This document shows positions 26,524 to 37,100 of a stretch of DNA of 64,000 nucleotides, piece by piece. A program made the translations under genes and the position numbers. The DNA comes from Njordibacter sp028825405 (GTDB taxonomy: Bacteria; Pseudomonadota; Gammaproteobacteria; Pseudomonadales; Balneatricaceae). The notes under the pieces were generated by a model. That model did not search any database. It was not told the origin of the DNA and was given only the letters and a program-made list of their open reading frames with translations. Location of the stretch: positions 186,001 through 250,000 of the forward strand of contig NZ_CP159829.1 in NCBI RefSeq assembly GCF_047730065.1, in the 5' to 3' direction. Each line of letters begins with the position of its first letter. Positions within the stretch are counted from its first letter, which is position 1.

Positions 26524-27891
26524 CTAAAATTGGAAGTCATAGACACTGCCTAGATGGAGAATTTGTGTGAGCTCATCAAGGGCGCTGTGACTTTCGATGA
26601 GCAGTTGTGGGTCAGCCAAGTCGGCTTCTATGAGACGATCACGGTAATGGGTCTCGGTCCAAGACATTAAGCGTGTGAACAAATGAGAGTTCATCATGCA
26701 AGCAGGATTAACAGCGCTTTGTTCGGCGGCGTTCAATACCACTCTCAGACGCAAACACGCAGGCCCACCACCGTTAATCATGCTTTGCTGTAGGTCAAAT
26801 GTTAAAATTTGATCAATGGCGTTATCACCGGCGACAAGTTCATCTAGGTAAGCTGAAACCTTGACGTTAGAGTGGCATTCTTGTGGTACCACCATGGCCA
26901 TTTTGCCAGGCGCTAGGTGGGGTAGGCAAAGTAACTGACTATTAAAGAGGTAGCTGGTGACCGCATCTTGCACTGAGACTTGGTTGTTAGGCACTTCAAT
27001 AAACTGCATTTCACCATGACCTGCTTGGTTTATGGCGCTTTGCAGGTCATGGCTAACTTGTTTAGGGTTGAGAAATGCTTGCTGGTGGTAAAATGAGACA
27101 AGGCCATTACCCACGGCAATGACGTCATTGTGGAATACGCCAGCATCAATGACTGCTGGATTTTGTTGTGCAAACACCACATGTTGTTCTTTAAGGCCAT
27201 GCAAACGAGAAACGGCTTGCGACGCTTCTAAACTTTGGCGAGCTGGGTATCGAGCTGGCTTAGGGGCTGTGCCACTAAAAGCCTGTTGACCATAAACAAA
27301 AAATTCTACCCCCGACTGACCATAGGCGCTGCAAAACCGTGTGTGGTTGGCAGCACCCTCATCGCCAAAGTGATCTGATGAAGGAAGTGCCTGATGATGC
27401 GCGAAACACTCTTGGTTAGCGAAGGTGGCTTGTAAAATTCGCCCTGTGGTTGCATGTTCTATAGAGCGGTGAAAACGGTTAACTAGGTTGGCTGGGGTAA
27501 AGTGTAAACGGCCATCTTTACAGTCAGTGCTGGGAGACACGGTTGCTGCGTTGGCAGTCCACATGCTGGACGCTGAGTAACAAGAGACTAACAGGGCCGG
27601 TGCCTTTTTTGCTGCTTGGTCAATGACTTGGTTATCGGTGCCACTAAAGCCAATGCGCCTTAGGGTATTTAAATCGGGGCGGGACTGGGGTGCTAAGACC
27701 CCCTGCAGCATACCGAGATCATGCAACGACTTCATTTTATGCAAGCCTTGTTGTGCGGCTTGCTTAGGATTAGACGGTCGTGCTGAATTGCTGCTAGAGG
27801 CGACGTTGCCGTAGGACAAACCCCCATAGTTATGAGTGGGTCCTACGAGGCCATCAAAGTTAGCTTCTAAAGTGGGCACTGGAAGACTCAT
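26524..27891 (-). CDS. astB: N-succinylarginine dihydrolase
   Basis: AstB converts N2-succinylarginine to N2-succinylornithine, CO2 and two ammonia, step 2 of the arginine succinyltransferase pathway. The 455-residue product begins MSLPVPTLEANFDGLVGPTHNYGGLSYGN, a near-invariant AstB start. It has VFHNDVIAVGNG with the catalytic His and INGGGPACLRLRV with the catalytic Cys, as in the amidinotransferase-fold superfamily. It is the last ast gene of the operon, 10 bases after astD. Confidence 0.97.
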   Translation of the reverse strand: MSLPVPTLEANFDGLVGPTHNYGGLSYGNVASSSNSARPSNPKQAAQQGLHKMKSLHDLGMLQGVLAPQSRPDLNTLRRIGFSGTDNQVIDQAAKKAPALLVSCYSASSMWTANAATVSPSTDCKDGRLHFTPANLVNRFHRSIEHATTGRILQATFANQECFAHHQALPSSDHFGDEGAANHTRFCSAYGQSGVEFFVYGQQAFSGTAPKPARYPARQSLEASQAVSRLHGLKEQHVVFAQQNPAVIDAGVFHNDVIAVGNGLVSFYHQQAFLNPKQVSHDLQSAINQAGHGEMQFIEVPNNQVSVQDAVTSYLFNSQLLCLPHLAPGKMAMVVPQECHSNVKVSAYLDELVAGDNAIDQILTFDLQQSMINGGGPACLRLRVVLNAAEQSAVNPACMMNSHLFTRLMSWTETHYRDRLIEADLADPQLLIESHSALDELTQILHLGSVYDFQF

Positions 27892-27901
27892 ACATACCGC
27901 C

Positions 27902-29365
27902 TTAAAGGTCCAGACCAGGACTTAATTGGGTGGGTATAACTAAGGCTTCAGCTTCAATAGATGCCACTGGGTAGGCGCAATAATCTGCCGCATAAAAAGC
28001 GCTAGCACGGTGGTTACCACTGGCACCTACACCACCAAATGGTGAGGCACCACTGGCTCCCGTAATTTGCTTGTTCCAATTAACGATACCTGCTCGGATG
28101 CGAGGCAAAAAGTAATCATAATCCTCGCGGGAGTCACTTAATAAGCCAGCCGACAAACCAAAGCTGGTGTCGTTAGCCATGGCAATGGCCTGATCCAAAT
28201 TTTGGTAACGAACTAAGGTCAAAAGGGGCCCAAAGTATTCCTGATCAGGTAAGTTCTTGGCGTTGGTGACCTCAATTAAAGCCGGGCTTAAAAGCCCTGT
28301 ACCTAATGCTAATGATTTCATTTTGACTAAAGCAGTTGCTCCTTGGTCAATCATAAATTGTTGAGCGGCTAATAGTTGTTGGGCAGCCCCATAGGAGATG
28401 ACAGAACCCATAAACGGGGCAGGCTCGGCATCATACAAACCTACACGTATTTTGCTCACAGCACTGACTAACTTGTCGACCAAGGCGTCTCCTTTTGACC
28501 CTGTGGGTATGTACAAACGCCGAGCACAGGTGCAGCGTTGGCCAGCAGAGATATACGCTGATTGAATAATTTCATGCACAGCAGCGCGCTGATTATCGAC
28601 TTGGCTCACGATTAACGGGTTATTACCCCCCATTTCTAGGGCCAGTATTTTGTCAGGGCGACCGGCATATTGCTGGTGTAATAGCATGCCTGTGCTGGAA
28701 CTGCCGGTAAAGAATAAGCCGTCGATACCATGGTGATTGGCTAAGGCGACGCCTGTTTCTTTCGCACCTTGAACGAGGTTAATGACCCCTTGGGGCAAAC
28801 CTGCATCTAACCAACATTGAAGGGTCAGTTGCGCCACCAATGGTGTTTGTTCGCTCGGTTTAAACACCACGGTATTTCCAGCTAATAGTGCGGGCACAAT
28901 ATGTCCATTAGGTAAGTGGCCAGGAAAATTGTAAGGTCCAAATACGGCGACCACACCATGGGGGCGATGACGCAACCAAGCTTGGGTTCCAACTGGAGCA
29001 GGTTTACTAACCACACCTGTGCGTTCTTCGTAGGCTTTGGCTGATAGGTCTATTTTGCCCGCCATGGCAGATGCTTCTGTGCGTGTTTCCCATAATGGCT
29101 TACCCGTTTCTTGAGCGATAGCCAAAGCCATGGGTTCAGCTTGCGCCTGCAATTGGACTTGAAATCTTTTGATCATCGCTAGGCGGTCTTGATAAGCAGT
29201 TAGTGACCAAGGGATAAAGGCTGCGCGAGCTGACTTAATAGCGTCATCCACTTGTTTGGCATCAGCACCCTGGCCCTGCCAAAGGATGTCATTATTAGCA
29301 GGATTAACAGAATCAAAAGTTGGGCCATGGCCCATTAACCATTGGTTATTAATGAGATGAGTCAT
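27902..29365 (-). CDS. astD: Succinylglutamate-semialdehyde dehydrogenase
   Basis: AstD oxidises N-succinylglutamate semialdehyde to N-succinylglutamate with NAD+ (step 4). The 487-residue aldehyde dehydrogenase has VFGPYNFPGHLPNGHIVPALLAGNTVVFKPSEQTP (substrate and NAD channel), FFTGSSSTG, the catalytic Glu in LALEMGGNNPL and the catalytic Cys in SAGQRCTCARR, all AstD-like. It lies between astA and astB with gaps of 16 and 10 bases. Confidence 0.97.
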   Translation of the reverse strand: MTHLINNQWLMGHGPTFDSVNPANNDILWQGQGADAKQVDDAIKSARAAFIPWSLTAYQDRLAMIKRFQVQLQAQAEPMALAIAQETGKPLWETRTEASAMAGKIDLSAKAYEERTGVVSKPAPVGTQAWLRHRPHGVVAVFGPYNFPGHLPNGHIVPALLAGNTVVFKPSEQTPLVAQLTLQCWLDAGLPQGVINLVQGAKETGVALANHHGIDGLFFTGSSSTGMLLHQQYAGRPDKILALEMGGNNPLIVSQVDNQRAAVHEIIQSAYISAGQRCTCARRLYIPTGSKGDALVDKLVSAVSKIRVGLYDAEPAPFMGSVISYGAAQQLLAAQQFMIDQGATALVKMKSLALGTGLLSPALIEVTNAKNLPDQEYFGPLLTLVRYQNLDQAIAMANDTSFGLSAGLLSDSREDYDYFLPRIRAGIVNWNKQITGASGASPFGGVGASGNHRASAFYAADYCAYPVASIEAEALVIPTQLSPGLDL

Positions 29366-29381
29366 AATTATTCCTTAAACT

Positions 29382-30416
29382 TTAGGGCCGAGGACCAAAT
29401 AGAGGCACTGTGCGGAGGCTTTCGCCTGTCTTAATATGCAGAGCCTTGGCTAACGCTGCACTAATACTTAATGGACCTGATACTGGAGTATTGAGATAAG
29501 CCATAGTGCAACGGTAACCTTTAAGACTCGTATTGCTGACCAAAAAAAGAGTAGTTCCATTGGGTACTTGGTCTTCGACTGATACCTCACATAGCTTACT
29601 ATCTCGAACTGCTCGAATGTCTTTTACCTGTGTTTCTAAGGCTGGACCTGCATCAAAAATATCCACGTAACCATGGTAACGAAAACCTTCATCTTCTAGC
29701 ATTTTTCTCGCTGGACGCGTGCTTTCATGCACTTGACCGATCACTTCTTGGGCACTTTTTGGCAAAAAGTTAATGTATAAGGGGTGACGAGGCATGAGTT
29801 CGGCAATAAATTCTTTTTTGCCTAAGCCGGTCAAACGGTCTGCATCGGCAAATGGCATATCAAAAAAGTGGGCGCCTAAGCCATCCCAAAAAGGCGATTG
29901 GCCATTAGCATCAGATACACCACGCATTTCAGCTATAATTTTCGGTTCAAATCGCTGTGAGAATTCAGCCAAGAAAAGAAAGCGACTTTTAGAGAGTAGA
30001 TGGCCATTTTTACTGTGACGGTAGTCAGGGTCTAAAAATAAGGTACAGACCTCAGCACAAGCCGTTTGGTCGTTGCTTAAATACAGGGTTGGAAACGTAT
30101 TGTGAACTTTCAGTTCTCGGCTAGAGTGCACTAAAGTACCGATGCGATAACTGTACCAAGGGGTAGACAATCCAATGGTAGACTCGATGCCACAAATACC
30201 GACAACTTTTTCAGTGTGCGTGTCTTCCAGCACAAAAACATAACTTTGTTCGCTACTGAGATCCACTTGGTCTTTAAAGGCTGCCAATGAAGCTTCAATT
30301 TTAGTCGCAATGCGCTCTGGGTCTGCTGGCAGTGAAGTAAAGCCAATGCCGGCTTTATGGGCTAAGTTGAGAAGGGCACCGGCATCGGTCTCCATTAAGG
30401 GGCGGATTATCATCAT
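29382..30416 (-). CDS. astA: Arginine N-succinyltransferase, subunit AstA/AruG
   Basis: AstA transfers succinyl from succinyl-CoA to arginine (step 1). The 344-residue product begins MMIIRPLMETDAGALLNLAHKAGIGFTSLPAD, very close to the enteric AstA and AruG starts, and has YRIGTLVHSSRELKVHNTFPTLYLSNDQTACAEVCTLFLDP and the SKSRFLFLAEFSQRF segment. A GGAGG site precedes the ATG. A second, divergent copy lies immediately upstream, as in the Pseudomonas AruF/AruG heteromer; this copy is the more AruG-like by its canonical N-terminus. Confidence 0.95.
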   Translation of the reverse strand: MMIIRPLMETDAGALLNLAHKAGIGFTSLPADPERIATKIEASLAAFKDQVDLSSEQSYVFVLEDTHTEKVVGICGIESTIGLSTPWYSYRIGTLVHSSRELKVHNTFPTLYLSNDQTACAEVCTLFLDPDYRHSKNGHLLSKSRFLFLAEFSQRFEPKIIAEMRGVSDANGQSPFWDGLGAHFFDMPFADADRLTGLGKKEFIAELMPRHPLYINFLPKSAQEVIGQVHESTRPARKMLEDEGFRYHGYVDIFDAGPALETQVKDIRAVRDSKLCEVSVEDQVPNGTTLFLVSNTSLKGYRCTMAYLNTPVSGPLSISAALAKALHIKTGESLRTVPLFGPRP

Positions 30417-30570
30417 TAGGGCCTCCAGAAGATTTTGTAACAGGTTTAATGTTGCAAATAGTACCTTTGTTGGACCACAAACTCTTTTCCATTAAGTCTC
30501 TTAGATTTAGCTTTAGAGACTTATTTGAGCAGCACTTAGCAATTTTTACAAAAACTGCTTAGGGCTCACT

Positions 30571-31581
30571 TCATCTTAATGGGCAATAGGTTAAGGTGTT
30601 ACCGACTGCCACCTGTAAAGCTTCTAATTGAGCCTCACTCAAGAGCAACAATGGCCCTTGCTTGCGCACGATAATGCATCGAAAATCAAGGCAATTGTTG
30701 TTGCATACGAGCACCCGCTTGCCGACTAATACTTCAACACCGACTGCAACTTGGGCTTGCTCGGCATGCCGGATAGCCCGAATATGTCGCGTACGCACTT
30801 CTAGAATTGGACCAGCATCAAAAATATCTACATGACCTGCGAAGTGCAAACCTTCGTGTTCAAGAATGTTAACGATGTCTTCCACATCTTCGTGGTGCTC
30901 ACCGATGACAGCCTGTGCTTTGGCATTTAACAAAGGGACGTAAAGGGGGTAACGTGGCATTAGGTTAGCAATAAAGTGTTTATTGCTAGACGTAGTGAGT
31001 AAGTCAGCCTCAGCAAAATCCATGGTAAAAAAATGTCTACCTACGGCCTCCCAAAAAGGTGATACACCCTCAGCGTTAATCACACCTTTCATTTCTGCAA
31101 TCGTTGTGGCGGCGAAACGCTGTGGAAAACTGGCCATAAATAGTAGACGAGATTTTGATAGCAACTGATCGTAAAAATTACAGCGGTAGTTTGGTTCTAA
31201 GTAAAACGAACTTAGACGAGACGCCCCTGTGTAATCGTGACTTAGGTGTAAGGCTGGAATGCGGTTATTAATTTGTAATTCAACAGCACTATGAACGACT
31301 TGATCAACACGATAGGTAAAATAAAGTTCACTTAAGCCCACTGCCGCATCTACTGTACAAGTGCCCACCAAACGCTCACTGTGGGTATCTTCCATAACAA
31401 AGGTGTAAGCCTCTTCTCCTGCGTGTTCAACGCTAGATGCAAAGGATAGTTCGCTATGATTAATTTTTTGTGCCAAGTGGGCTGAGTGGTTGGGCAAGTT
31501 TGTATGCCCTACACCAGAGGCTGCAGCAAAATCTTTGAAGGCCTCTGCGTCATTACTTTTTATAGGCCTGACAATTAACAT
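30571..31581 (-). CDS. aruF: Arginine/ornithine N-succinyltransferase, second subunit (AruF-like)
   Basis: The 336-residue product is a paralogue of the downstream AstA, sharing RPIKSNDAEAFKDFAAASGVGHTNLP, FVMEDTHSERLVGTCTVDAAVGLS, YRVDQVVHSAVELQINNRIPALHLSHDYTGASRLSSFYLEP and the HVDIFDAGPILE motif. In Pseudomonas the two subunits form a heteromeric arginine/ornithine succinyltransferase. I start at the ATG at 31581, overlapping the upstream M20 hydrolase stop by 7 bases (coupled translation). A TTG at 31614 would add 11 residues. A 154-base gap separates it from the next astA. Confidence 0.92.
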   Translation of the reverse strand: MLIVRPIKSNDAEAFKDFAAASGVGHTNLPNHSAHLAQKINHSELSFASSVEHAGEEAYTFVMEDTHSERLVGTCTVDAAVGLSELYFTYRVDQVVHSAVELQINNRIPALHLSHDYTGASRLSSFYLEPNYRCNFYDQLLSKSRLLFMASFPQRFAATTIAEMKGVINAEGVSPFWEAVGRHFFTMDFAEADLLTTSSNKHFIANLMPRYPLYVPLLNAKAQAVIGEHHEDVEDIVNILEHEGLHFAGHVDIFDAGPILEVRTRHIRAIRHAEQAQVAVGVEVLVGKRVLVCNNNCLDFRCIIVRKQGPLLLLSEAQLEALQVAVGNTLTYCPLR

Positions 31582-32843
31582 GAGGGTCGCACCATACCGT
31601 CGCGTTGCAACCAAGCCAAGTCTTCACTCTGGGCTAAGCGTATTAAAATTAAGGCACTTAATTGTGAGCGTGTGGTTAAACTCGACAAGTACATATATTC
31701 ATCGCTACTGTGAATTTTTCCACCTTGTACGCCTAAGGTATCAATGTTGGGTAGGCCAGCAGCAGCAAGGTTGTTACCATCACAGCAACCTCCTGTGGGT
31801 AAAAACTCTAACTTAAGCCCCAGGGTTTTACCGCAAGATTGGACTAGTTTGCATAAGGTTTGGTTGGCAGGACTAAGAATTTTAGGCTCACGACCAAAGC
31901 CACCATGTAATTCAATGCTAATGCCATCAAGGGTATTAATTTGTGCCAAAATGGTGGCTATTTTTTGCTCACACCAGAGTTGTTGGTTACTGGTTTCAAT
32001 GCGGATATTAAAACGCATCGTACAAGTGTCAGGCACAATGTTTACCGCTCCTCCACCCTTTACAAACCCTGGGTTAATAGTAATGCCATGCTGTTGACCG
32101 TTAAGGTCATCTAGGGCGCAGGTGAAATTTGCCATGGCACGAATAGCATTGTGACCAAGGTGGTGCTCGCGGCCAGCGTGAGCAGCTTTACCCCTTGTAA
32201 CTACAGAAAAATTACCACTACCTTTGCGGGCACCCGCTAAATTACCATCGGCAAAAGAAGGCTCATAAATTAAACCTAAGTGATGACGTTGGGCAATTTC
32301 TGAGAATAACTTAGACGAGCTAGGTGAACCGATTTCTTCATCTGGGTTGAACAGAATTTCCCAACCCAATTGATCTTGTAATGGGCTTCTTTCAAACGCT
32401 TCTAAGGCCTTAAACATCACCACAATACCTCCCTTGAGGTCGGCAACCCCTGGGCCATTGATTATGTCATCCTCTAGTTGAGTAATCGTTTGGAACGGAT
32501 GGTCACTAGGAAACACGGTGTCCATATGTGCACATAAAAAAACTTGGATGGGCGCTTGGGGGCGCTTATATAAACGTAGGGCGCGACCTAGAGGTTGTTG
32601 GTTCAATTGGCCTGAGTCATCTACTACATCCTGAGGTGGCATTTCTATAAATTCGGCATGGCAGTCAAGCTTTTCACTCCACTGGGCCAAGGTCTCTGCC
32701 ACCTGATTAACACCTGCCACATTGTAGCTACCAGAATTAATTTCTACTAAGCTCCAAAGGTCTTGTTGCATGTTTTGCTGCTGTGCAGTAATCCATTCTA
32801 ACGCGTGTGCTTCTATTTCATTTTTTGCAGACAAATCGGTCAT
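31575..32843 (-). CDS. M20-family metallohydrolase, probable succinylglutamate hydrolase
   Basis: The 422-residue protein is an M20 (carboxypeptidase G2-like) zinc hydrolase. It has LCAHMDTVFP (first zinc ligand His and Asp), GPGVADLKGGI (bridging Asp), NPDEEIGS (catalytic Glu and ligand Glu), GKAAHAGREH in the lid domain, and a late GKIHSSDEYMYL ligand His. CPG2-type enzymes cut N-acyl groups from glutamate. It sits between astC and aruF where the last pathway enzyme is expected, and no AstE (M14 family) is present in the window, so I infer it performs step 5, N-succinylglutamate to succinate plus glutamate. ATG at 32843 follows AGGA. Family call firm, substrate inferred. Confidence 0.85.
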   Translation of the reverse strand: MTDLSAKNEIEAHALEWITAQQQNMQQDLWSLVEINSGSYNVAGVNQVAETLAQWSEKLDCHAEFIEMPPQDVVDDSGQLNQQPLGRALRLYKRPQAPIQVFLCAHMDTVFPSDHPFQTITQLEDDIINGPGVADLKGGIVVMFKALEAFERSPLQDQLGWEILFNPDEEIGSPSSSKLFSEIAQRHHLGLIYEPSFADGNLAGARKGSGNFSVVTRGKAAHAGREHHLGHNAIRAMANFTCALDDLNGQQHGITINPGFVKGGGAVNIVPDTCTMRFNIRIETSNQQLWCEQKIATILAQINTLDGISIELHGGFGREPKILSPANQTLCKLVQSCGKTLGLKLEFLPTGGCCDGNNLAAAGLPNIDTLGVQGGKIHSSDEYMYLSSLTTRSQLSALILIRLAQSEDLAWLQRDGMVRPSC

Positions 32844-32898
32844 CACTTTTCCTAATAGGCTTTTTGGATACTGCTATTCTGCTTCGACTATGCTTCGG

Positions 32899-34113
32899 CT
32901 ATGCTTCTACTATGTCGCGCACAGCGGCTTCTAAAATAGCTAAGCCAGCATCGATGTCTGCGTCAGGAATTAATAAAGATGGGGCCATACGGATCACGTT
33001 TGGCCCTGCAATTAATACCAATAAACCTCGGGCTTGGGCTGCACCAAGAAATTTTCCTGCTTGGCCTTTATAGGTTTCATTAAGGGCACAACCAATCAAT
33101 AAGCCTTTGCCCCGTACCTCTTCACAGAAGGGCACACGTGCATTAATAGCGTCTAAACCTGCTTTAAAACGCTCAAACTTAGCATTGACACCCGCCAACA
33201 CCTCTGGGGTATTAACAATATCGATGACAGCTTCAGCAATGGAACAGGCTAATGGATTACCACCATAGGTGCTTCCGTGAGTGCCCACACCTAGGCTCTT
33301 GGATACTCGTTCAGTGGTTAACATGGCAGCCACTGGAAAACCGTTACCCAAGCCTTTAGCGGTAGTGAGGATGTCGGGCAAAATATTAGTTTGCTGATAA
33401 GCATAAAGCGTCCCTAATCGGCCAGCTCCAGTTTGAACTTCGTCAATTACCAAGAGGGCATCATGTTCATCACATAATTCTCTAGCACGTTGAATGAAGG
33501 CTGGGTCTGATTTAATAATACCGCCTTCGCCTTGCAGTGGTTCCATGACAATAGCGCAGGTTTTATCAGAAACAGCTGCTTCTAGAGCTGCAATGTCATT
33601 GTAAGGCAAGTGGGTAATGCCCTCTAAAGCGGGGCCAAAACCAGCACTGTACTTAGGTTGCCCACCCACACTTACGGTAAATAAGGTACGTCCATGAAAG
33701 GCTTGTTCAAAGGCAATAATTTCATTTTTTTGCTCACCAAAGTTATCCACTGCATAACGACGGGCTAACTTAAAGGCAGCTTCATTGGCCTCACCACCAG
33801 AATTGGCAAAATAGACCTTATCAGCAAAGGTCGCATCGGTGAGTTTTTTGGCTAAGCGCAAAGCAGGCTCGTTGGTCATCACATTGGCGATGTGCCACAA
33901 TTTTTCCCCTTGCTCTTTGAGGGTTGCGACCAGTTTTGGGTGGCTGTGGCCTACACTTGTAACGGCAATACCACCCGCAAAATCGATGTATTCTTTTTCA
34001 TTCTGGTCCCAAATTCTAGACCCTTTTCCGCGCACAGGGATCACTGGAGCTGGTGCGTAGTTAGGCATCATAACTTCATCAAACAGGGCACGTGTTACTG
34101 GGGTATGGCTCAT
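32899..34113 (-). CDS. astC: Succinylornithine/acetylornithine aminotransferase
   Basis: This 404-residue class III PLP aminotransferase acts in step 3 (succinylornithine plus 2-oxoglutarate to succinylglutamate semialdehyde plus glutamate) and may double as ArgD. It has YIDFAGGIAVTSVGHSHPKLV, VYFANSGGEANEAAFKLAR, EPLQGEGGI, VIDEVQTGAGRLG and the PLP lysine in TTAKGLGNGFPV. Position directly after gdhB and before the other ast genes favours the catabolic AstC/AruC role. A 53-base gap to gdhB holds no obvious promoter. Confidence 0.93.
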   Translation of the reverse strand: MSHTPVTRALFDEVMMPNYAPAPVIPVRGKGSRIWDQNEKEYIDFAGGIAVTSVGHSHPKLVATLKEQGEKLWHIANVMTNEPALRLAKKLTDATFADKVYFANSGGEANEAAFKLARRYAVDNFGEQKNEIIAFEQAFHGRTLFTVSVGGQPKYSAGFGPALEGITHLPYNDIAALEAAVSDKTCAIVMEPLQGEGGIIKSDPAFIQRARELCDEHDALLVIDEVQTGAGRLGTLYAYQQTNILPDILTTAKGLGNGFPVAAMLTTERVSKSLGVGTHGSTYGGNPLACSIAEAVIDIVNTPEVLAGVNAKFERFKAGLDAINARVPFCEEVRGKGLLIGCALNETYKGQAGKFLGAAQARGLLVLIAGPNVIRMAPSLLIPDADIDAGLAILEAAVRDIVEA

Positions 34114-34166
34114 AAAAGTTCCTAATATTTTTTGGATGATGTGAGTTAATCACAATGCATTGCGTG

Positions 34167-37100
34167 TTAAGTGCTACTGGTCTTCAGCTTGGCAATTTCT
34201 CGGACTGCAACTGATAACATGGCTAAATTAATGTTGGTGTTACTTTGTAGTTCACCCAAGATGGCTAGGCAACGCTCAATAAAAGCCTCATTGCGTAACT
34301 CCCATGCGGGGTCTTGATCACCCACAATGACAGCTTGAGTCAACTGGGCTAGGCTGGCTTCAAACTCTTGTTTAAGGCTGCCTCTGGCTTTGCGTTGCCA
34401 CTGGTCTTTAATGGGTAAATTAGCAATGGCTTGATTGAGCCAATCACCTTGGAATCTTTCGTACAACCGATACCACGTTTGGGCAGACGTAATTACTTTA
34501 GTTTCACACTCGCTAGCGACTCGAGCCACATATAAACCGTAGTATAAAAATTCTAGCTGGCTTAAACGCTGGCTAATTTTGGAATCCATCCCCATTGCTG
34601 TTAGCTCATCTGCTTGCGCATTGATGCGGTGGGTTGCTGCTTGAGGCAATAAATGGGTCAGTTCCGAGTAATAAATAGCCATTGGCTTTTGATACTGGTC
34701 CACCATGGTTTGAATAGTTTGACCCGGATGTTGGCTTAACAACCACAAAGTGAGGTCTTCCAATAAGGTCTGAATATTCTTATGTAGTTGCATGGACTTT
34801 GGGTAGTCTATGATCAAGGTGACTCGATCTAGTTCATGCCACAAACTTTGGGCTTGTATAATATCGCAAGCTGCAGTGAAGGCGCGCGCCATGTCACCTG
34901 CTTCTGCGCCCATTTCTTCTTGCAAATAGTTACCAAAGGTAGATCCCATGCGGTTGCCAATTTGATTGGTAACATGGGTCGCAATAATTTCGCTGCGTAA
35001 CGGGTGTGACGCTATTGCTGTGGCGTATTTTTTACTCAGTACTTTAGGAAAATAATGTTCTAGGCTGCGCGCTAAATAGGCGTCATTTCCAATATTTGCT
35101 GCCATCAACTCATCGAATAAGCGCATCTTACTGTAGGCCAATAATACGGAAATTTCAGGGCGCGTTAGTCCCGCTTGCACTCGGGCCCGTTCGTCCATAT
35201 TGGCATCATCTGGCAGACCTTCCAAGCCACGATTGAGCCGACCTTGTTTTTCTAGGCTATGTATTAAGCGTTTATGATCGCTTAAGCGAGCACTCGCTTG
35301 GCCTTCAGCAATGCTCAAAACTAGGGTTTGATGGTAGTTATGGCTCAGGACGAGCTCACCGACTTCATCAGTCATACTGGCCAGTAGGGTGTTGCGTTGT
35401 TTCATCGTCATGTCGCCTGCATCGACCAGTTGGCTCAGCAGAATTTTGATGTTCACTTCATGGTCTGAACTATCCACACCCGCTGAATTATCAATAGCGT
35501 CGGTGTTGATGTAGCCCCCAGCCTGCGCAAACTCAATGCGTCCATGCTGAGAGAAACCAAGATTACCACCTTCACCAATCACTCTGGCACCTAGTTGATT
35601 GCCATTAACTCGCAAGTTATCGTTGGCTGGGTCACCAATGTCACTATGATTTTCGCTACTGGCCTTAACATAAGTGCCGATGCCCCCATTCCAAAACAGA
35701 TCAACTGGCATTTTTAATAAAGCGTGGATTAGTTCGTTGGGGGCCATTTTTTTGGTGTCTGTGCCCATCATGCTTTGCATTTGAGGGCTCAGTTTAATGG
35801 ACTTGGCTGAGCGTTCAAATATGCCACCCCCTTTAGAAATTAGCTTGCTCTCATAGTCGGTCCAACTGGACCGTGGAAGATTGAATAAACGCTGACGTTC
35901 AACAAACGATGCTTTGGCGTCTGGAGTGGGGTCAATAAAAATATGCAAGTGGTTGAACGCAGCCTGCAAACACACGTGTTTTGACAAAAGCATGCCGTTA
36001 CCAAACACATCACCTGCCATATCTCCTACCGCTACGACGGTGAAATCTTGGCTTTGGCAATCACGGCCTTGTTCGGCAAACAATCGTTTTACAGATTCCC
36101 ACGCACCGCGGGCAGTAATACCCATTTTCTTATGGTCGTAACCATTAGCGCCCCCAGAGGCAAAGGCATCGCCCAACCAAAAGGCATTTTTTTCTGAAAT
36201 TGAGTTCGCCAAGTCCGAAAAGGTTGCAGTGCCCTTGTCAGCGGCAACTACTAAGTAAGGATCATCATCATCAAAACGTCTCACCTGTTTTGGAGCAACC
36301 ACCTGTTGATCAACAATATTATCGGTGATGTCCAGCAAGGCTTGAATAAATGTGGAGTAGCTTCGGATGACTTCGGCCATTAAAATTTCACGGTCTTGCG
36401 TGACTGGCAATTGTTTGCATACAAAACCACCCTTAGCACCTAAAGGCACAATCACAGCATTTTTCACCATTTGAGCTTTGGCAAGTCCAAGCACTTCTGT
36501 GCGATAGTCTTCTTGACGATCAGACCAGCGTAAGCCACCGCGAGCCACCTTGCCACCCCGAAGATGGACACCCTCTACCCATGTTGAATAGACAAAAATC
36601 TCATACTTAGGCAAGGGTAATGGCACACCCGGAATCTGACTTGGGTCTAATTTGCAAGACAAGTATTCGTGGCGACCACCGTTGCTATCCGTTTGAAAGT
36701 AGTTGGTCCGAAGCATGGCCATGATCACAGCTAAGAAATGCTTAACAATGCGGTCTTCATCAAGGTTGCTTACTTGTTCTAAGGCTAAGCTGATGTCTTC
36801 TTGTAAATGTTCAACAAGGTCTTCAGATTGCTCCTCATTCGGGTCAAAGCGAGCCTCAAATAAACGCACTAAGGTATGGGTAATGTCAGCATTACGGACT
36901 AAGCTAGACTGCATGTAGGCCTGGCTAAATGGCACTTGGACTTGGAGCAAGTAACTACCAATGGCGCGCATGAGAATGGTTTGCTGCCAAGTCAAGTTAG
37001 CGGCTAAGATCAAGCTATTAAAACGATCGTTGGCCACTCGTCCCATATAAATTTGACTAAAGGCTTCTTGAAAACGTTCTTTAACATTGGCGCGGTTAAG

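Noticed and set aside
34114..34166. ArgR site or sigma-54 promoter between gdhB and astC
   Set aside because: The 53-base gap holds no match to either pattern.
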